Source of the DNA: Prauserella marina | Lineage (GTDB): Bacteria; Actinomycetota; Actinomycetes; Mycobacteriales; Pseudonocardiaceae | NCBI RefSeq assembly: GCF_002240355.1 | Contig: NZ_CP016353.1 | Coordinates: 1,228,501 to 1,292,500 of the forward strand | Length of the DNA: 64,000 bases | Direction: 5' to 3' | In this document: positions 7,646-16,363 of the stretch, in pieces | How the letters are laid out: the number at the start of each line of letters is the position of its first letter | Numbering within the stretch: position 1 is the first letter of the stretch | The notes under the pieces: model-generated | What the model was told of the DNA's origin: nothing | Seen by the model: the letters and a program-made list of their open reading frames with translations, nothing else | The model's database searches: none | Made by a program: the position numbers and the translations under genes

Positions 7646-9103
7646 TCAGTTTCCGCGACCGAAACCGCCGTCACCGTCGAACGGGTTCTGCTGTTGTGGG
7701 GTGATTGTGGTCTGCTGTGTGTCTTTCGCGCTTTCGAGAGCCACGTTGACCGTCTCGGTCGAACCATCGGCATGCTTGACCACGACGGGAACCTCTTCGC
7801 CCGGAGTGTGTTTGAGCACCTGCGCCATCAAATCGGCGTACGAGCTGATCAACGTGTCGCCGAGTTTCGTGATGACGTCTCCTTGTCGAATTCCGGCCTT
7901 CTCGGCGGCGCTTCCAGGTTGTACCGAGGCAAGTTGTGCCCCTTCAGCCGTCGAATCTCCCTGGGGGTTCACGCTTCCGCTGACTCCCAGCACCGGCTTG
8001 TTCGCTTCGCCGTTCTGCATCAGTTCGTTGGCGATCCGCTTCGCGGTGTCGATGGGAATTGAGAAGCCGAGGCCATATGCCTGTAGGCCGCCGTTACTGC
8101 TTTGACCAGGCTCAACGGCCGAGTTTACGCCGACGACCTGGCCGTCCAGGTTCACGAGTGGTCCCCCTGAATTACCCGGGTTGATGGGCGCGTCGGTCTG
8201 CAAGCCGTTGTATACGACAAGTTCGCCGTTGTCGTCTCCCGCTGTCACGGTACGACTGAGCGCACTGACAATTCCCGAGGTAACGGTGTTCGAGAGTTCT
8301 TCGGGGCTACCAATGGCCGCCACCTGCTGGCCGACCTTCAGACCGCTGGACTCACCAAGCGTCGCGGGCGTCAACCCGTCGGCGTCGTCCAGCTTGATGA
8401 CGGCGAGGTCGTACGAAGGCGCGGTACCGGTGACAGAAGCGGAGTATTTCTTTCCGTCCGGTGCTGTCACCTGGATCTTGCCGTTTTCCGATGCTCCGGC
8501 CACGACATGATTGTTGGTGAGTACGTAGCCATCCTCAGAGAGGATGATGCCCGTGCCTGTCGCCGTGCCCTGGCCTGTGGGGACCTTGATGTCCACGGTT
8601 GATTTCATCGCCACTTCGGCGGCGTACTCGACCGAACCAGGTTTGGAGCTGACGTTGCTGGCTGATGCCGGCTGGGACGTCAGTACGGGTACGGCGGAGT
8701 CCGTCGACAGGAGCGCGTTGCCGCCCAGCGCGGCGCCACCGCCGACAAGACCGGCGATGATCGCGGTGGCGATGATCGATACCGGTACTCTGCGTTTCGG
8801 TTTGGCGAGCGCCGTCGGAACCGAGCCGGCGAAGCCGGTAGCAGAGTGGGGTGGCTGCTGCTGGGCGGCCAAGCCCCATGCGGGTGTCGCGGCTTCTTGT
8901 GTGGCCTCGGCAACGTCGTCCGTCCGTTGTTGCTGTGCGCTTGGCGAGTCCACGAGGGGTGCGATCGATTCCTGGGGGCTCGGTTTGTGCGCCTTCGGCG
9001 CGCCCGGCTGCCACGACCCCGCATCCCCCTGCTCGGCTGGGGTTTGCTGAGGTCCGGACTGGTCTGGTTGCGGCTGGTGCTGGTGAGGGGAGTTTTCGGT
9101 CAC
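7646..9103 (-). CDS. HtrA/DegP-like membrane-anchored serine protease with PDZ domain
   Basis: 485 residues from a GTG. A long Gln/Pro/Ser-rich cytoplasmic tail (1-100) is followed by basic KPKRR and a single membrane helix (about 106-130), placing the protease domain outside the membrane. The trypsin-like triad is complete: His199 in LTNNHVV, Asp232 in YDLAV and Ser312 in GNSGGP. A PDZ domain follows (about 365-465: GVSGSVNP, PGSAAEKAGIRQGDVITKLG). The C-terminus is Gln-rich. This is the actinobacterial HtrA/PepD architecture, associated with envelope protein quality control and often with two-component or sigma-E type regulation; no such partner is adjacent here. The family call is secure; the substrate is unknown. 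Confidence 0.95.
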   Translation of the reverse strand: MTENSPHQHQPQPDQSGPQQTPAEQGDAGSWQPGAPKAHKPSPQESIAPLVDSPSAQQQRTDDVAEATQEAATPAWGLAAQQQPPHSATGFAGSVPTALAKPKRRVPVSIIATAIIAGLVGGGAALGGNALLSTDSAVPVLTSQPASASNVSSKPGSVEYAAEVAMKSTVDIKVPTGQGTATGTGIILSEDGYVLTNNHVVAGASENGKIQVTAPDGKKYSASVTGTAPSYDLAVIKLDDADGLTPATLGESSGLKVGQQVAAIGSPEELSNTVTSGIVSALSRTVTAGDDNGELVVYNGLQTDAPINPGNSGGPLVNLDGQVVGVNSAVEPGQSSNGGLQAYGLGFSIPIDTAKRIANELMQNGEANKPVLGVSGSVNPQGDSTAEGAQLASVQPGSAAEKAGIRQGDVITKLGDTLISSYADLMAQVLKHTPGEEVPVVVKHADGSTETVNVALESAKDTQQTTITPQQQNPFDGDGGFGRGN

Positions 9104-9279
9104 GAGCCCACGATGCGTCTTGAACCTGAGAAACGGCGCAGAAAGGCCTTAAAAGTTGCGTGGCTCTGTTGGCGATCGTTTCGTGCGGAGTCGGTCAGCC
9201 CGGCGACTGCCGCCGCCGGGCCACGTCTGTTTCGCAGTAACGCGGGATCTTCGGCGGGTTGTCGGCATGGCGAACGGGG

Positions 9280-9318
9280 TGCCTGCCGGGCCAACGTCGG
9301 GGGAAGGCCCGGCAGGCA
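9280..9318 (-). terminator. Hairpin terminator of the beta-propeller lipoprotein gene
   Basis: A 13-bp perfect stem (TGCCTGCCGGGCC / GGCCCGGCAGGCA) with a 13-base loop, 6 bases after the stop codon of the minus-strand lipoprotein gene. There is no T-run. It also insulates the downstream protease gene on the same strand. Confidence 0.7.
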
Positions 9319-9324
9319 GGTCGA

Positions 9325-10509
9325 TCAGCGGATGTTGCTGGTGTGCCCCAGTGAGTAGCGGCCTGGTTGTGGCATATAAGTCAGCCCGTGTGGTCCTGAG
9401 CCGACGGGTATGCGGGCGAGCAGGTTCCCGTTGTCGGTGTCGAGCACGTAGACCTCGTTGTGATGCCGGCCGGACAGCCACAGTTGCTTTCCGTCAGCGG
9501 ACACCGACCCCATGTCAGGGCTGCCGCCACCGGGGATGTGCCATTTGTCGATGGGTTTGTTCGTGCCGGTGTCGAGTATCGTCACGCTGCCTTCGCCGCG
9601 GTTGGTGATGAAGGCACGTTTGGAGTCGCGCGAGAAGTACACGCCATGTGCTCCCTGCCCGGTAGGCACGAAACCGACCTGTTTGGTCGCGTCGCCGTCG
9701 AACAGGTAGATCCCGTTGGCATGCATGTCGGCGACGTAGAAGGTGCTTCCGTCAGGGGACAACCTGCTGTCCTGAGGCATGCCATGCGGCGTTTGATCGA
9801 GTTCGAACGTCCGGACGTGTTTCTTGGCTTCGACGTCGAGGACGATCATCCGGTTGGCGAACTCGCAGGTAACGAGCGCGAGCTTGCCGTCCTTGGTGAA
9901 GTCCATGTGGTTGATGCCCGCACACTCGTCGATGTGAAGCGATTCCTGCTTCCGCCAGGTGTGCGGTTCGTAGAAGTCGAGACGTTTATAGGCTTCGGCT
10001 ACGACAATCGCGGACTTCCCATCCGGGGTGAAGTACAGGTTGTACGGGTCCTGTACGTGAATGAGTTCGCCTGCTTTGCCGGTCTTCGGGTCGATCGGCG
10101 TCAGCGTGCCGCCCGGCACCTCGTCCGCCGTGACATACAGCGTCTTGAAGTCATACGAGGGAACGACGTGTTGCGGCTCCAGACCGCCGGGGATCGTGTC
10201 GATGACTTTGAAGGTCGAGGGATCGATGATCGAGACGGTGTTGCTGACACTGTTGGGCACGTACACGCGGTTGAGTACGCCCTCCATGGCCGGCGAAAAG
10301 TTTCCAGGCCGTGTTGCCGCATATACATCCCGTTCGCTGTCCTCTTCGGCCTTCGCTTCGGGTGGTTGAGCACCTGCCTCCTGCACGGCCGGCTGCTCGA
10401 CCGCGTCGGCAGGCGGGGCATTCTCGACCGAATCCTGACTACCGCAGCCGGTCAGCAGCAGGCTCGTGGCGACAAAAGCGACCGCCACTGAGGTTCCAGT
10501 GATTCGCAT
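9325..10509 (-). CDS. Secreted lipoprotein with YVTN-type beta-propeller
   Basis: 394 residues from ATG 10509. The N-terminus is a lipoprotein signal: a hydrophobic VAVAFVATSLLL segment then LTGC with the modified Cys22, followed by an acidic linker. From about residue 75 on it consists of propeller blades with recurring motifs: RVYVPNSVSNTVSIID, KTLYVTADE, NLYFTPDGKSAIVV, STFYVADMHANGIYLFD, RAFITNRGEGSVTILD and QLWLSGRHHNEVYVLD. This is the YVTN/lactonase-like repeat type, commonly seven-bladed and used for binding or electron-transfer roles at the cell surface. No catalytic residues could be assigned. It stands alone, with its own terminator hairpin. Confidence 0.85.
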   Translation of the reverse strand: MRITGTSVAVAFVATSLLLTGCGSQDSVENAPPADAVEQPAVQEAGAQPPEAKAEEDSERDVYAATRPGNFSPAMEGVLNRVYVPNSVSNTVSIIDPSTFKVIDTIPGGLEPQHVVPSYDFKTLYVTADEVPGGTLTPIDPKTGKAGELIHVQDPYNLYFTPDGKSAIVVAEAYKRLDFYEPHTWRKQESLHIDECAGINHMDFTKDGKLALVTCEFANRMIVLDVEAKKHVRTFELDQTPHGMPQDSRLSPDGSTFYVADMHANGIYLFDGDATKQVGFVPTGQGAHGVYFSRDSKRAFITNRGEGSVTILDTGTNKPIDKWHIPGGGSPDMGSVSADGKQLWLSGRHHNEVYVLDTDNGNLLARIPVGSGPHGLTYMPQPGRYSLGHTSNIR

Positions 10510-10655
10510 GACCAGCGACGTTACAAGTGGAAGGCCGTGGCAACCCGATGAAACCGCTGTGGCAACGGGTGTCACGGTCAACTGCTACCCGGATGGGCGA
10601 CCCCTGACTGAGGCCGTTCTGTCAGTCATTCCGCGAACCTGTCGGCGGACTCACT

Positions 10656-11273
10656 TCACAACCAGCCGCGTTCGCTTGCGGCCTTGGCCGCTTCGGTCCG
10701 GTTACGCGCGCCCAGTTTTGCCATCGCGCTGGAAAGATAGTTGCGCACGGTTCCTTCGGCGAGGTGCAGACGGGCCGCGATCTCGGCATTCGCCGCGCCG
10801 TCGGCGACCTCTCGCAGGAGTTGGCGTTCTCTGTCGGTCAGCGGGTCAGGCCGGCCCCAGGCCGCGACAGCCAGCTCGCTCGCGATTACTTGTTCCCCCG
10901 CGTGAACGCGCCGGAGCGCGACCATAAGTTCGCCGATGGGCGCGTCCTTGAGTACATAGCCGGCGACGCTGGCGTCGAGCGCGCGCCGAAGGTACCCGGC
11001 CCGGGCGAACGTCGTGACGATCAGGATGCGCACGGGGTGCTTCCTCCGAGCCAGTTCCACCGCGACATCAAGGCCGGAGCCGTGCGGCATCTCGATGTCG
11101 GTGACAAGCACATCCGGCTGGTGTTCCTCGACCGCGGCGAGTGTCTCCTCTCCCGTTGCGGTTGCCGCCACCACGGTGACGTCCGGTTGTAGATCCAGTA
11201 AGGACACGAACGCACTGCGTACCATCGCCTGATCTTCGGCAAGTACGACCCGGATCGGCGGATTCGTGCTCAC
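10656..11273 (-). CDS. NarL/FixJ-family response regulator of the ABC-transporter operon
   Basis: 206 residues from GTG 11273. The receiver domain holds the acidic pair E13/D14 in VVLAEDQ, phosphoacceptor Asp59 in VTDIEMP, and a lysine in YVLKDAP. A LuxR-type helix-turn-helix follows (about 145-200: LTDRERQLLREVADG, NAEIAARLHLAEGTVRNYLSSAMAKLG). The start GTG overlaps the stop of the upstream sensor kinase (GTGA overlap), so the pair is translationally coupled. Together with the kinase and ABC genes this is a self-contained sense-and-export unit, presumably regulating its own operon. The effector is unknown. Confidence 0.93.
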   Translation of the reverse strand: MSTNPPIRVVLAEDQAMVRSAFVSLLDLQPDVTVVAATATGEETLAAVEEHQPDVLVTDIEMPHGSGLDVAVELARRKHPVRILIVTTFARAGYLRRALDASVAGYVLKDAPIGELMVALRRVHAGEQVIASELAVAAWGRPDPLTDRERQLLREVADGAANAEIAARLHLAEGTVRNYLSSAMAKLGARNRTEAAKAASERGWL

Positions 11274-12349
11274 GTGGCCACCCTGAGCGGAACGGCGATG
11301 GTCACCGTGGTGCCCGCGTCGACGATTTTCTCCACCCTGCCACCCAGCGCGCTGATCCGTTCTCGCATGCCAGTCAGGCCGTTGCCTTCCGGCGCGGAGC
11401 CGTCGCCGACGCCGTCGTCGGCGATGACGAGACACAGGTCGTCTCCGACGACTCCGACATCGATATGACAGGTCGTTGCCCGCGCGTGCCTTGCCACGTT
11501 GGTGACCGCTTCTCTCAGCGCGAGCGCCAGTTCGTGTTCGGTGGAACCCACGATTGTCAGTGTCGCATCACGTCGAACTCTCGTCGTGATGCCAACCGTG
11601 GCCAGCGTTTCCTGCGCGGACTCCAGTTCGGCGTCGAGTCCCGCGTTTCGCCAGCCGGCAAGAGTCGCCCTGATCTCGGACAGCGCGGTACGGGCGGTGT
11701 CCTCGATGTCGGTGAGCTCGCTTCCGGCCCGGGAGTTGCTCCGGTCGAGTAGTTCATTGGCCAATTGAGCCCGCACGATGATTGCCGTGAGGGAGTGGCC
11801 GAGCAGGTCGTGGAGATCTCTCGCGATGCGTTCGCGTTCCGCGATCGTCGCCAGGTGCTCGACGCGGGCGTTCCGCATTCGCGTCTCGACCTCTGCTCGT
11901 TCGCGTTCTGACCAGCTTATCTGGAGGGAACCGATGACCCACAGGTAAATCAGCGAGGGGATGAGCCCGTAGAGCCGCCATGGCATCGGAACGAACGACA
12001 GCACTGAGGTCAGACTGAGTAAGGCCGAGAGTCCGATGAACCAGCGCAGAGCGCTGCGCCGAGACTCCGAGAATCCAGCGAATGCCGCCGCGTACACGAA
12101 CAAGATCGCCGCACCAGCGTTGAACGGTGTGGTGAGTGCGGCGAGGACCGTAGTCGGTACGGTGCCCGTCCAGCGGGCTCTTGCCGGCCAGCGCCACGAT
12201 GCCACGTACATGGGCAGGAACACAACGACGATGCCCGCGACCAGCGCCCAATCCGCCCCGCCGGAGTCGCGATCGAAGATCGGCCCCCACAGCAGATTGA
12301 CCAGATAGATGAGGTGGATCCATCTGGAGAGCCGGCCTGGAGGTTTCAT
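11270..12349 (-). CDS. DesK/NarX-type sensor histidine kinase
   Basis: 359 residues from ATG 12349, which overlaps the stop of the ABC permease gene (ATGA). About five hydrophobic segments occupy residues 10-140 with no obvious extracellular domain, suggesting a membrane-sensing kinase. The HisKA_3 dimerisation domain carries ERERIARDLHDLLGHSLTAI with phosphoacceptor His180. The ATPase part contains LREAVTNVARHARA (N box) and DDGVGDG plus GLTGMRERISALGG (G boxes). This is the intramembrane-type kinase commonly linked to ABC exporters for envelope-active compounds or natural products. The stimulus is unknown. Confidence 0.92.
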   Translation of the reverse strand: MKPPGRLSRWIHLIYLVNLLWGPIFDRDSGGADWALVAGIVVVFLPMYVASWRWPARARWTGTVPTTVLAALTTPFNAGAAILFVYAAAFAGFSESRRSALRWFIGLSALLSLTSVLSFVPMPWRLYGLIPSLIYLWVIGSLQISWSERERAEVETRMRNARVEHLATIAERERIARDLHDLLGHSLTAIIVRAQLANELLDRSNSRAGSELTDIEDTARTALSEIRATLAGWRNAGLDAELESAQETLATVGITTRVRRDATLTIVGSTEHELALALREAVTNVARHARATTCHIDVGVVGDDLCLVIADDGVGDGSAPEGNGLTGMRERISALGGRVEKIVDAGTTVTIAVPLRVAT

Positions 12350-13083
12350 GGTCGGGCACGACGATAGGACAAAGCTGCCAGCGGAGCTATGACGACGGTC
12401 GCAGCCAGCAGAGCCAGTAGGTGTCCGACCGCTGGAGCCGAGGTCAACTGAGCGAGCGCGAGTTGCGCGAGATGGTAGGTCGGCAGGAACTGGGCGATGT
12501 CGGCGAAGAAGTCCGGCAGAATCTCCAGCGGCATCCACAGGCCCGACAGGATCGCGGCAGGGAACAGGATCGCGTTGAGAATCGCGACGCAGGCGTTGGC
12601 GCTGGTCTGAAAGCCGACAGCGAGGCCGAGCAGCGCGAACGGGATGGCGCCGATGAGCAGCACCGCGTATACCCGTGCGAGGTCGGCGACCGAACCATTC
12701 AGGTTGCCGGTGATTGCCGCCGTCGCGGTCATCGCGATCAGCACGCCCACCGCGTACGGCATCGTGGCGATGACCTTAGCGGCCAGTGTGGCGCTGATCG
12801 GGACGGCGGACACTCGCTTCGCCCGCAGCCATCCCGAGCCGCGGTCGGCCGCGATACCGGTACCCGGATTGAGCAGCACGACCGTCAGCACACCGAATGT
12901 GCCGAACGTCGCGATCATGGCGGTACCTCGCTGGACCGTTGCCGAGGACTGATCGCCGTAGAGGGAAACGAACAAGGCGAAGAAGGCAACGGGCATGACG
13001 ATGGAGAAGAACAGCGCCGTGGGTTCGCGCACGATGCCGCGTAGTTCGTCGGCGATCTCCACGCGGAGTATGCGTGCGTTCAT
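12346..13083 (-). CDS. ABC-2 type transporter permease
   Basis: 245 residues with about six hydrophobic segments: TALFFSIVMPVAFFALFVSL, then segments near 55-72, 100-125, 135-160, 165-185 and 220-238. The ABC-2 signature is visible in FPAAILSGLWMPLEILPDFF. Start ATG 13083 overlaps the stop of the ATPase gene and its own stop overlaps the kinase start, both as ATGA. It pairs with the upstream ATPase to form an exporter of the drug/lipid or DrrAB/NatAB type. The substrate cannot be told from sequence. Confidence 0.92.
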   Translation of the reverse strand: MNARILRVEIADELRGIVREPTALFFSIVMPVAFFALFVSLYGDQSSATVQRGTAMIATFGTFGVLTVVLLNPGTGIAADRGSGWLRAKRVSAVPISATLAAKVIATMPYAVGVLIAMTATAAITGNLNGSVADLARVYAVLLIGAIPFALLGLAVGFQTSANACVAILNAILFPAAILSGLWMPLEILPDFFADIAQFLPTYHLAQLALAQLTSAPAVGHLLALLAATVVIAPLAALSYRRARP

Positions 13084-13991
13084 GCGGCGGCTCCCGTGGT
13101 CTGTCCGATCACGACTTCGACGGCTTCTTCGAGACTGGCACCTTCGACCCGCAGATCGGTGAGTGCGTCGTCGGCGGCGAGTAGTGCTCTCACCAGAGTC
13201 TCTGGCTCCCGGGTGGCCAATGTGACCCGTTGCCCGTCGAGTGTCGCCGACAACGCCCCCGGGAGGCCGCGCAGTACGGCAAGATCCAGCGCGGTGCGCG
13301 CACTGACGGTCCGGTCAGGGAGCTTGGCGATCAGTTCGGCAGGCGGGTCTTTCGCGACAGCCCTGCCGCGATCAAGAACGACGACTTCGTCCGCGACCTC
13401 CGCGGACTCCTCGACGAGATGGGTGGTCACCAGAATGGATGTGCCTCTAGCCCGGCGTTCGGCCAGTGTGCTCCATAGTCGTCGCCGACTCGGGACGTCG
13501 AGACCCCCCGTGGGTTCGTCAAGCACGAGCAAGGCTGGATCGGCGACCAACGCCATCGCGAGCTGAACCCGTTGACGTTGCCCGCCGGACAGCTTGGCCG
13601 CCCTGCGCTTGCCGAGTTCGGTGAGGCCCAGTTCGGCGAGAACGGGTCCGGCCGCGGCACGGCTACGGCCGGCTCGGACAGCGGCTCCCGTGACGAGTTC
13701 CAACACCGTCAGCGTGGTCGGAAATCCCAGGGATTGTTGCACGACGCCGATCTTTCGTCTCGTCGAGGCCTTGGCGGGATCACCACCGCAGAGCCGGACC
13801 CGTGTGTCGGCCTGCGGCCGGAGCAAGCCGATGACGAGATTCACCAACGTCGTCTTTCCCGCCCCGTTCGGGCCGAGGAGGGCGACACATTCTCCGGCCT
13901 GAACGTCGAGGTCGACGCCGGAAAGTGCCCGCTGCTCCCGGTAGCTGTGCCGAGCGTCGCGGACTTCCAATACCGTATTCACCTGATCCAT
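13080..13991 (-). CDS. ABC transporter ATP-binding protein (DrrA/CcmA type)
   Basis: 303 residues from ATG 13991. Walker A GPNGAGKTT near residue 40, Q-loop in VVQQSLGFP, signature LSGGQRQR, Walker B LLVLDEPTGGLD and switch VTTHL are all intact. A C-terminal extension of about 80 residues (TVSARTALDLAVLRGLPGA onward) is typical of DrrA-type exporters. It is the first gene of a four-gene coupled operon: ATPase, permease, histidine kinase, response regulator. In-frame sequence upstream of 13991 is open but not protein-like. Confidence 0.94.
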   Translation of the reverse strand: MDQVNTVLEVRDARHSYREQRALSGVDLDVQAGECVALLGPNGAGKTTLVNLVIGLLRPQADTRVRLCGGDPAKASTRRKIGVVQQSLGFPTTLTVLELVTGAAVRAGRSRAAAGPVLAELGLTELGKRRAAKLSGGQRQRVQLAMALVADPALLVLDEPTGGLDVPSRRRLWSTLAERRARGTSILVTTHLVEESAEVADEVVVLDRGRAVAKDPPAELIAKLPDRTVSARTALDLAVLRGLPGALSATLDGQRVTLATREPETLVRALLAADDALTDLRVEGASLEEAVEVVIGQTTGAAA

Positions 13992-14465
13992 GCTGGCTTG
14001 ACGGAGCCTCTGGATGTAGTGCGGCGATGTCACCGATGCGTGATGACAAATGTCAGCTGCCGCGGGCATCTCGTTCGCGCCATGTGAAAGTTGTGGCGCT
14101 GGTACCGGTGTCGGGAAGCGCGTCCGGTACCAGCGCCGGGACCCGCGACATGGGCGGGCCCTGGCAACCCGGCACAGTGGACTGTCGGCGTCGCCCGTCT
14201 TGGCGGGGCGCGACGAGCGTTGCGCCGGGCGGGTTGTAAGGCCGGACCGGTCGGCCGTCACTGTGTAGTTGTCAATGAGCGCGTCGCTGTTCGTCGCGAG
14301 GTCACGGCTGGTGGCTGGGGTGAATCACGTGAGTGCGGGAAATGCGTGATCTGTGACGGGTGGTGGTTCGCCACGTGGTTCACAGGGTGGCAAAGGAGAA
14401 GCGCCGTTGGCTAGATGTGTTCTAGATGATGTGGCTGAGTGGGTTCTGGTGTCGAGGGGATAATG
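13992..14465. other. Upstream region of the ABC/two-component operon, no gene recognised
   Basis: About 470 bases. Only short, unconvincing open frames are present. The operon's promoter should lie here; a TTGACA hexamer occurs on the minus strand near 14275, without a clear partner. Confidence 0.4.
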
Positions 14466-14543
14466 TCAAGGTGGTGTCATCCGTATTCTGACGAGTGTCG
14501 TCGACATGTGTGCGGTATTGTTTCTTGTGTGCCTTCGGTTCAT
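14466..14543 (-). CDS. Possible small peptide gene (25 aa) with consensus promoter and ribosome-binding site
   Basis: Read directly: ATG 14543 follows AAGGAGG with a 4-base gap and opens a 25-codon frame, MNRRHTRNNTAHMSTTLVRI then RMTPP. The peptide is basic and rich in Arg, Thr and Asn, and resembles no known family. A promoter-like pair lies just upstream. The next gene on this strand is the ABC ATPase about 470 bases further on, so the peptide could be free-standing, a toxin or signalling peptide, or a regulatory leader. The signals are good, but with so short a frame a chance occurrence cannot be excluded. Confidence 0.4.
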   Translation of the reverse strand: MNRRHTRNNTAHMSTTLVRIRMTPP

Positions 14544-14547
14544 GTTT

Positions 14548-14598
14548 CCTCCTTGGAATGTGTGTTCAACTATTACTGAGGGCCGTCTGGCGTGTCAA
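14548..14598 (-). promoter_or_regulatory. Putative sigma-70 promoter and strong RBS for the 25-aa peptide
   Basis: On the minus strand TTGACA (14593-14598) and TAATAG (14570-14575) are separated by exactly 17 bases; AAGGAGG lies at 14548-14554, just before the ATG. The -35 is a perfect consensus; the -10 is only a partial match. Confidence 0.4.
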
Positions 14599-14703
14599 AC
14601 AATTTGGGAAAATGCAGTGAAGTCTCCGTTCGCGACAATCATCGTGGTCGCGATGCTTGAGTGAAGCGGTATTGAACTGGGCCGGAGTGCTGATGGCGAG
14701 GCG

Positions 14704-15375
14704 TTACCTGCCGAGACCCGCGATGAGGTTGACCATCGTGGCGATGACGACCGTGCCGAGCAGATAGGAGAGCAGTGATTGTCTCAGTGCCGTGGCTCGC
14801 ATGGTTTTCGAGGTCAGATCGGTATCCGAGACCTGGAAGGTCATACCGATCGTGAAGGCGAGGTAGGCGAAGTCCGAGTACGTCGGAGCGGCTGACTCGT
14901 TGAAGTCGATTCCACCGACCGGCGCCGTGTAGTACAGGCGCGCGTAGCGCGTTGTGAAGATCGTATGGACGGCGCCCCATGCCAGCACGACACTGCCGAC
15001 GGAGAAAGCGGCTTGGATGTTTTTGCTGCCGTCCGTCAGTAGCAGCATGCAGACCGCGCCGAGGCTCGCGAGCGCGGAAAGTACTACCAGTAGGTCTGTC
15101 CAGGCTCTGCCGGGGTCTTCGCTGACCGCGTGGCGGGCGGTCGAGCCGGAGTCCATCGGGAGGATGATGAACCACGTCCAGAGTAGGAACACGACCGCGC
15201 CGGCCATCCAGCCGACGAGGAGGCCCGCCTGCCAGTTGGTGGCGAAGCCGATGGCCGTCCCTGTCAACGCTCCGACGGCGAGCCCGGTGATCGCCCGCAC
15301 TGCCGCTGTTGGCATGCGGTCGTTTTCTTGTGTGTCCTTTGGCGGGTCAGGCCTGTTGGTTTCTTCGGCTGACAT
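14704..15375 (-). CDS. DUF1345 family membrane protein
   Basis: 223 residues. After a short polar N-terminus (SAEETNRPDPPKDTQENDR) there are about five hydrophobic helices: ITGLAVGALTGTAIGFA, LLVGWMAGAVVFLLWTWFII, LLVVLSALASLGAVCMLLL, FSVGSVVLAWGAVHTIF and LLSYLLGTVVIATMVNLIAGL. The conserved DUF1345 features are RYARLYY and DFNESAAPTYSDFAYLAFTIGMTFQVSDT, which repeat almost unchanged in the family. The function is unknown; the protein sits in the cytoplasmic membrane. It stands alone, with no operon partner. Confidence 0.93.
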   Translation of the reverse strand: MSAEETNRPDPPKDTQENDRMPTAAVRAITGLAVGALTGTAIGFATNWQAGLLVGWMAGAVVFLLWTWFIILPMDSGSTARHAVSEDPGRAWTDLLVVLSALASLGAVCMLLLTDGSKNIQAAFSVGSVVLAWGAVHTIFTTRYARLYYTAPVGGIDFNESAAPTYSDFAYLAFTIGMTFQVSDTDLTSKTMRATALRQSLLSYLLGTVVIATMVNLIAGLGR

Positions 15376-16226
15376 GGGGAGAACCTACCGAAGGGCTGGT
15401 GAATAACGGGGAGACTATGCCCCTGTCGGGCGACCTTGGGTGTCATTGTCGGGGAAATAGGTATAGTGGGTTCCGGTGGTTCTGGGGTGGGCCGTGGGTG
15501 ACTGTGAAGTCGTATCGACGTGGTTGTGAATGTCGTTCGGGCAGTGGCGACAAACGATCCTTGTTTTCAGGGAATCTTGTCCTGCTGGGTTGCTTACTGT
15601 TTATTTGCCTGAGCCGAGGAGTTGGTTTTAGTTGCATTAGCGATCGTGGTTGTGAGATTGCTGAATCTCGTGTATTCGGAAGGTGGTGCTGAATTCAAAG
15701 ATTGAATGATTAGTGTGCGGTTGTCAGAGACGAGGGCGCTGCCGTTGCCGGGCAGTTCGCACGATGGCTCGTACGGGCGGTCTCGTGGTCGCGCTATTGG
15801 TGTGGGTCGTCGATCTCGCGGGAGACGATGGCGGTGTTCGACGCAGTCTGAACTCTGGAGATGCTGCGACGCCGGAGCGCGGTCCGGAGCGCGACGGCGG
15901 AGTGCGGTGGTGGAGCGCCGTGTTTGGTTTGGAGTGCGCCGGATCAGTGGCTGTTTCGGCCCTGGCCGGGGCCTGTGTCCGGTCAGGTCTCTGGTAGGTG
16001 GATACCGGGAACGGCGACGTGACGGGCCGAGTGCCGGATCCTTCACTTGGCTACGTGGCCCGGTTGTGAGTGCCGTCGACCAGGCTCGGCGTGGCTCCGA
16101 CCGGCGGGATGGTCTGACCAGGGCTGCTGCGGCTGGAGTCACCCGGGTGAGGTGTGGCTAGGGCTGCCAGGCGCGGTGTGCCCGGCACCCGGCCGGGTTG
16201 GTGGCTGGAGCCCACCGGGCTCGTGC
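15376..16226. other. Gene-poor stretch
   Basis: About 850 bases with no convincing gene on either strand. The plus strand is conspicuously G-rich and T-rich relative to C (runs such as GGTGGTTCTGGGGTGGGCC), unlike the coding neighbours. Open frames are low-complexity and lack ribosome-binding sites. The promoter of the DUF1345 gene should lie at the left end. Confidence 0.5.
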
Positions 16227-16316
16227 GATGGAAGGCGGGCTGAGTCAGGTGCGTCGGACGGAAGGAGGGCCGCGTCAGGTGCGTTGGACGGAAGGAGGGC
16301 CGAGTCAGGCGCGTGA
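16227..16316. repeat. Three tandem copies of a 30-bp repeat
   Basis: Three contiguous units of about 30 bp (starting GATGGAAGGCGGGCTGAGTC, GACGGAAGGAGGGCCGCGTC, GACGGAAGGAGGGCCGAGTC) differ at a few positions. Read on the plus strand they would encode a 10-residue repeat of the type DGRRAESGAS, but no gene start or known protein supports translation. Because the unit length is a multiple of three, coding cannot be ruled out. Confidence 0.8.
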
Positions 16317-16363
16317 AGAATCGGTGGAGTGATGCGACGGGGGAGCGGCCGGAGAGAGCCGAG

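Noticed and set aside
16047-16316. Small open frame including the tandem repeat (DGRRAESGA repeats)
   Set aside because: No ribosome-binding site, no family and low-complexity sequence; kept only as a DNA repeat.
16227-16316. CRISPR array
   Set aside because: The repeats are directly contiguous with no spacers, and no cas gene is present.
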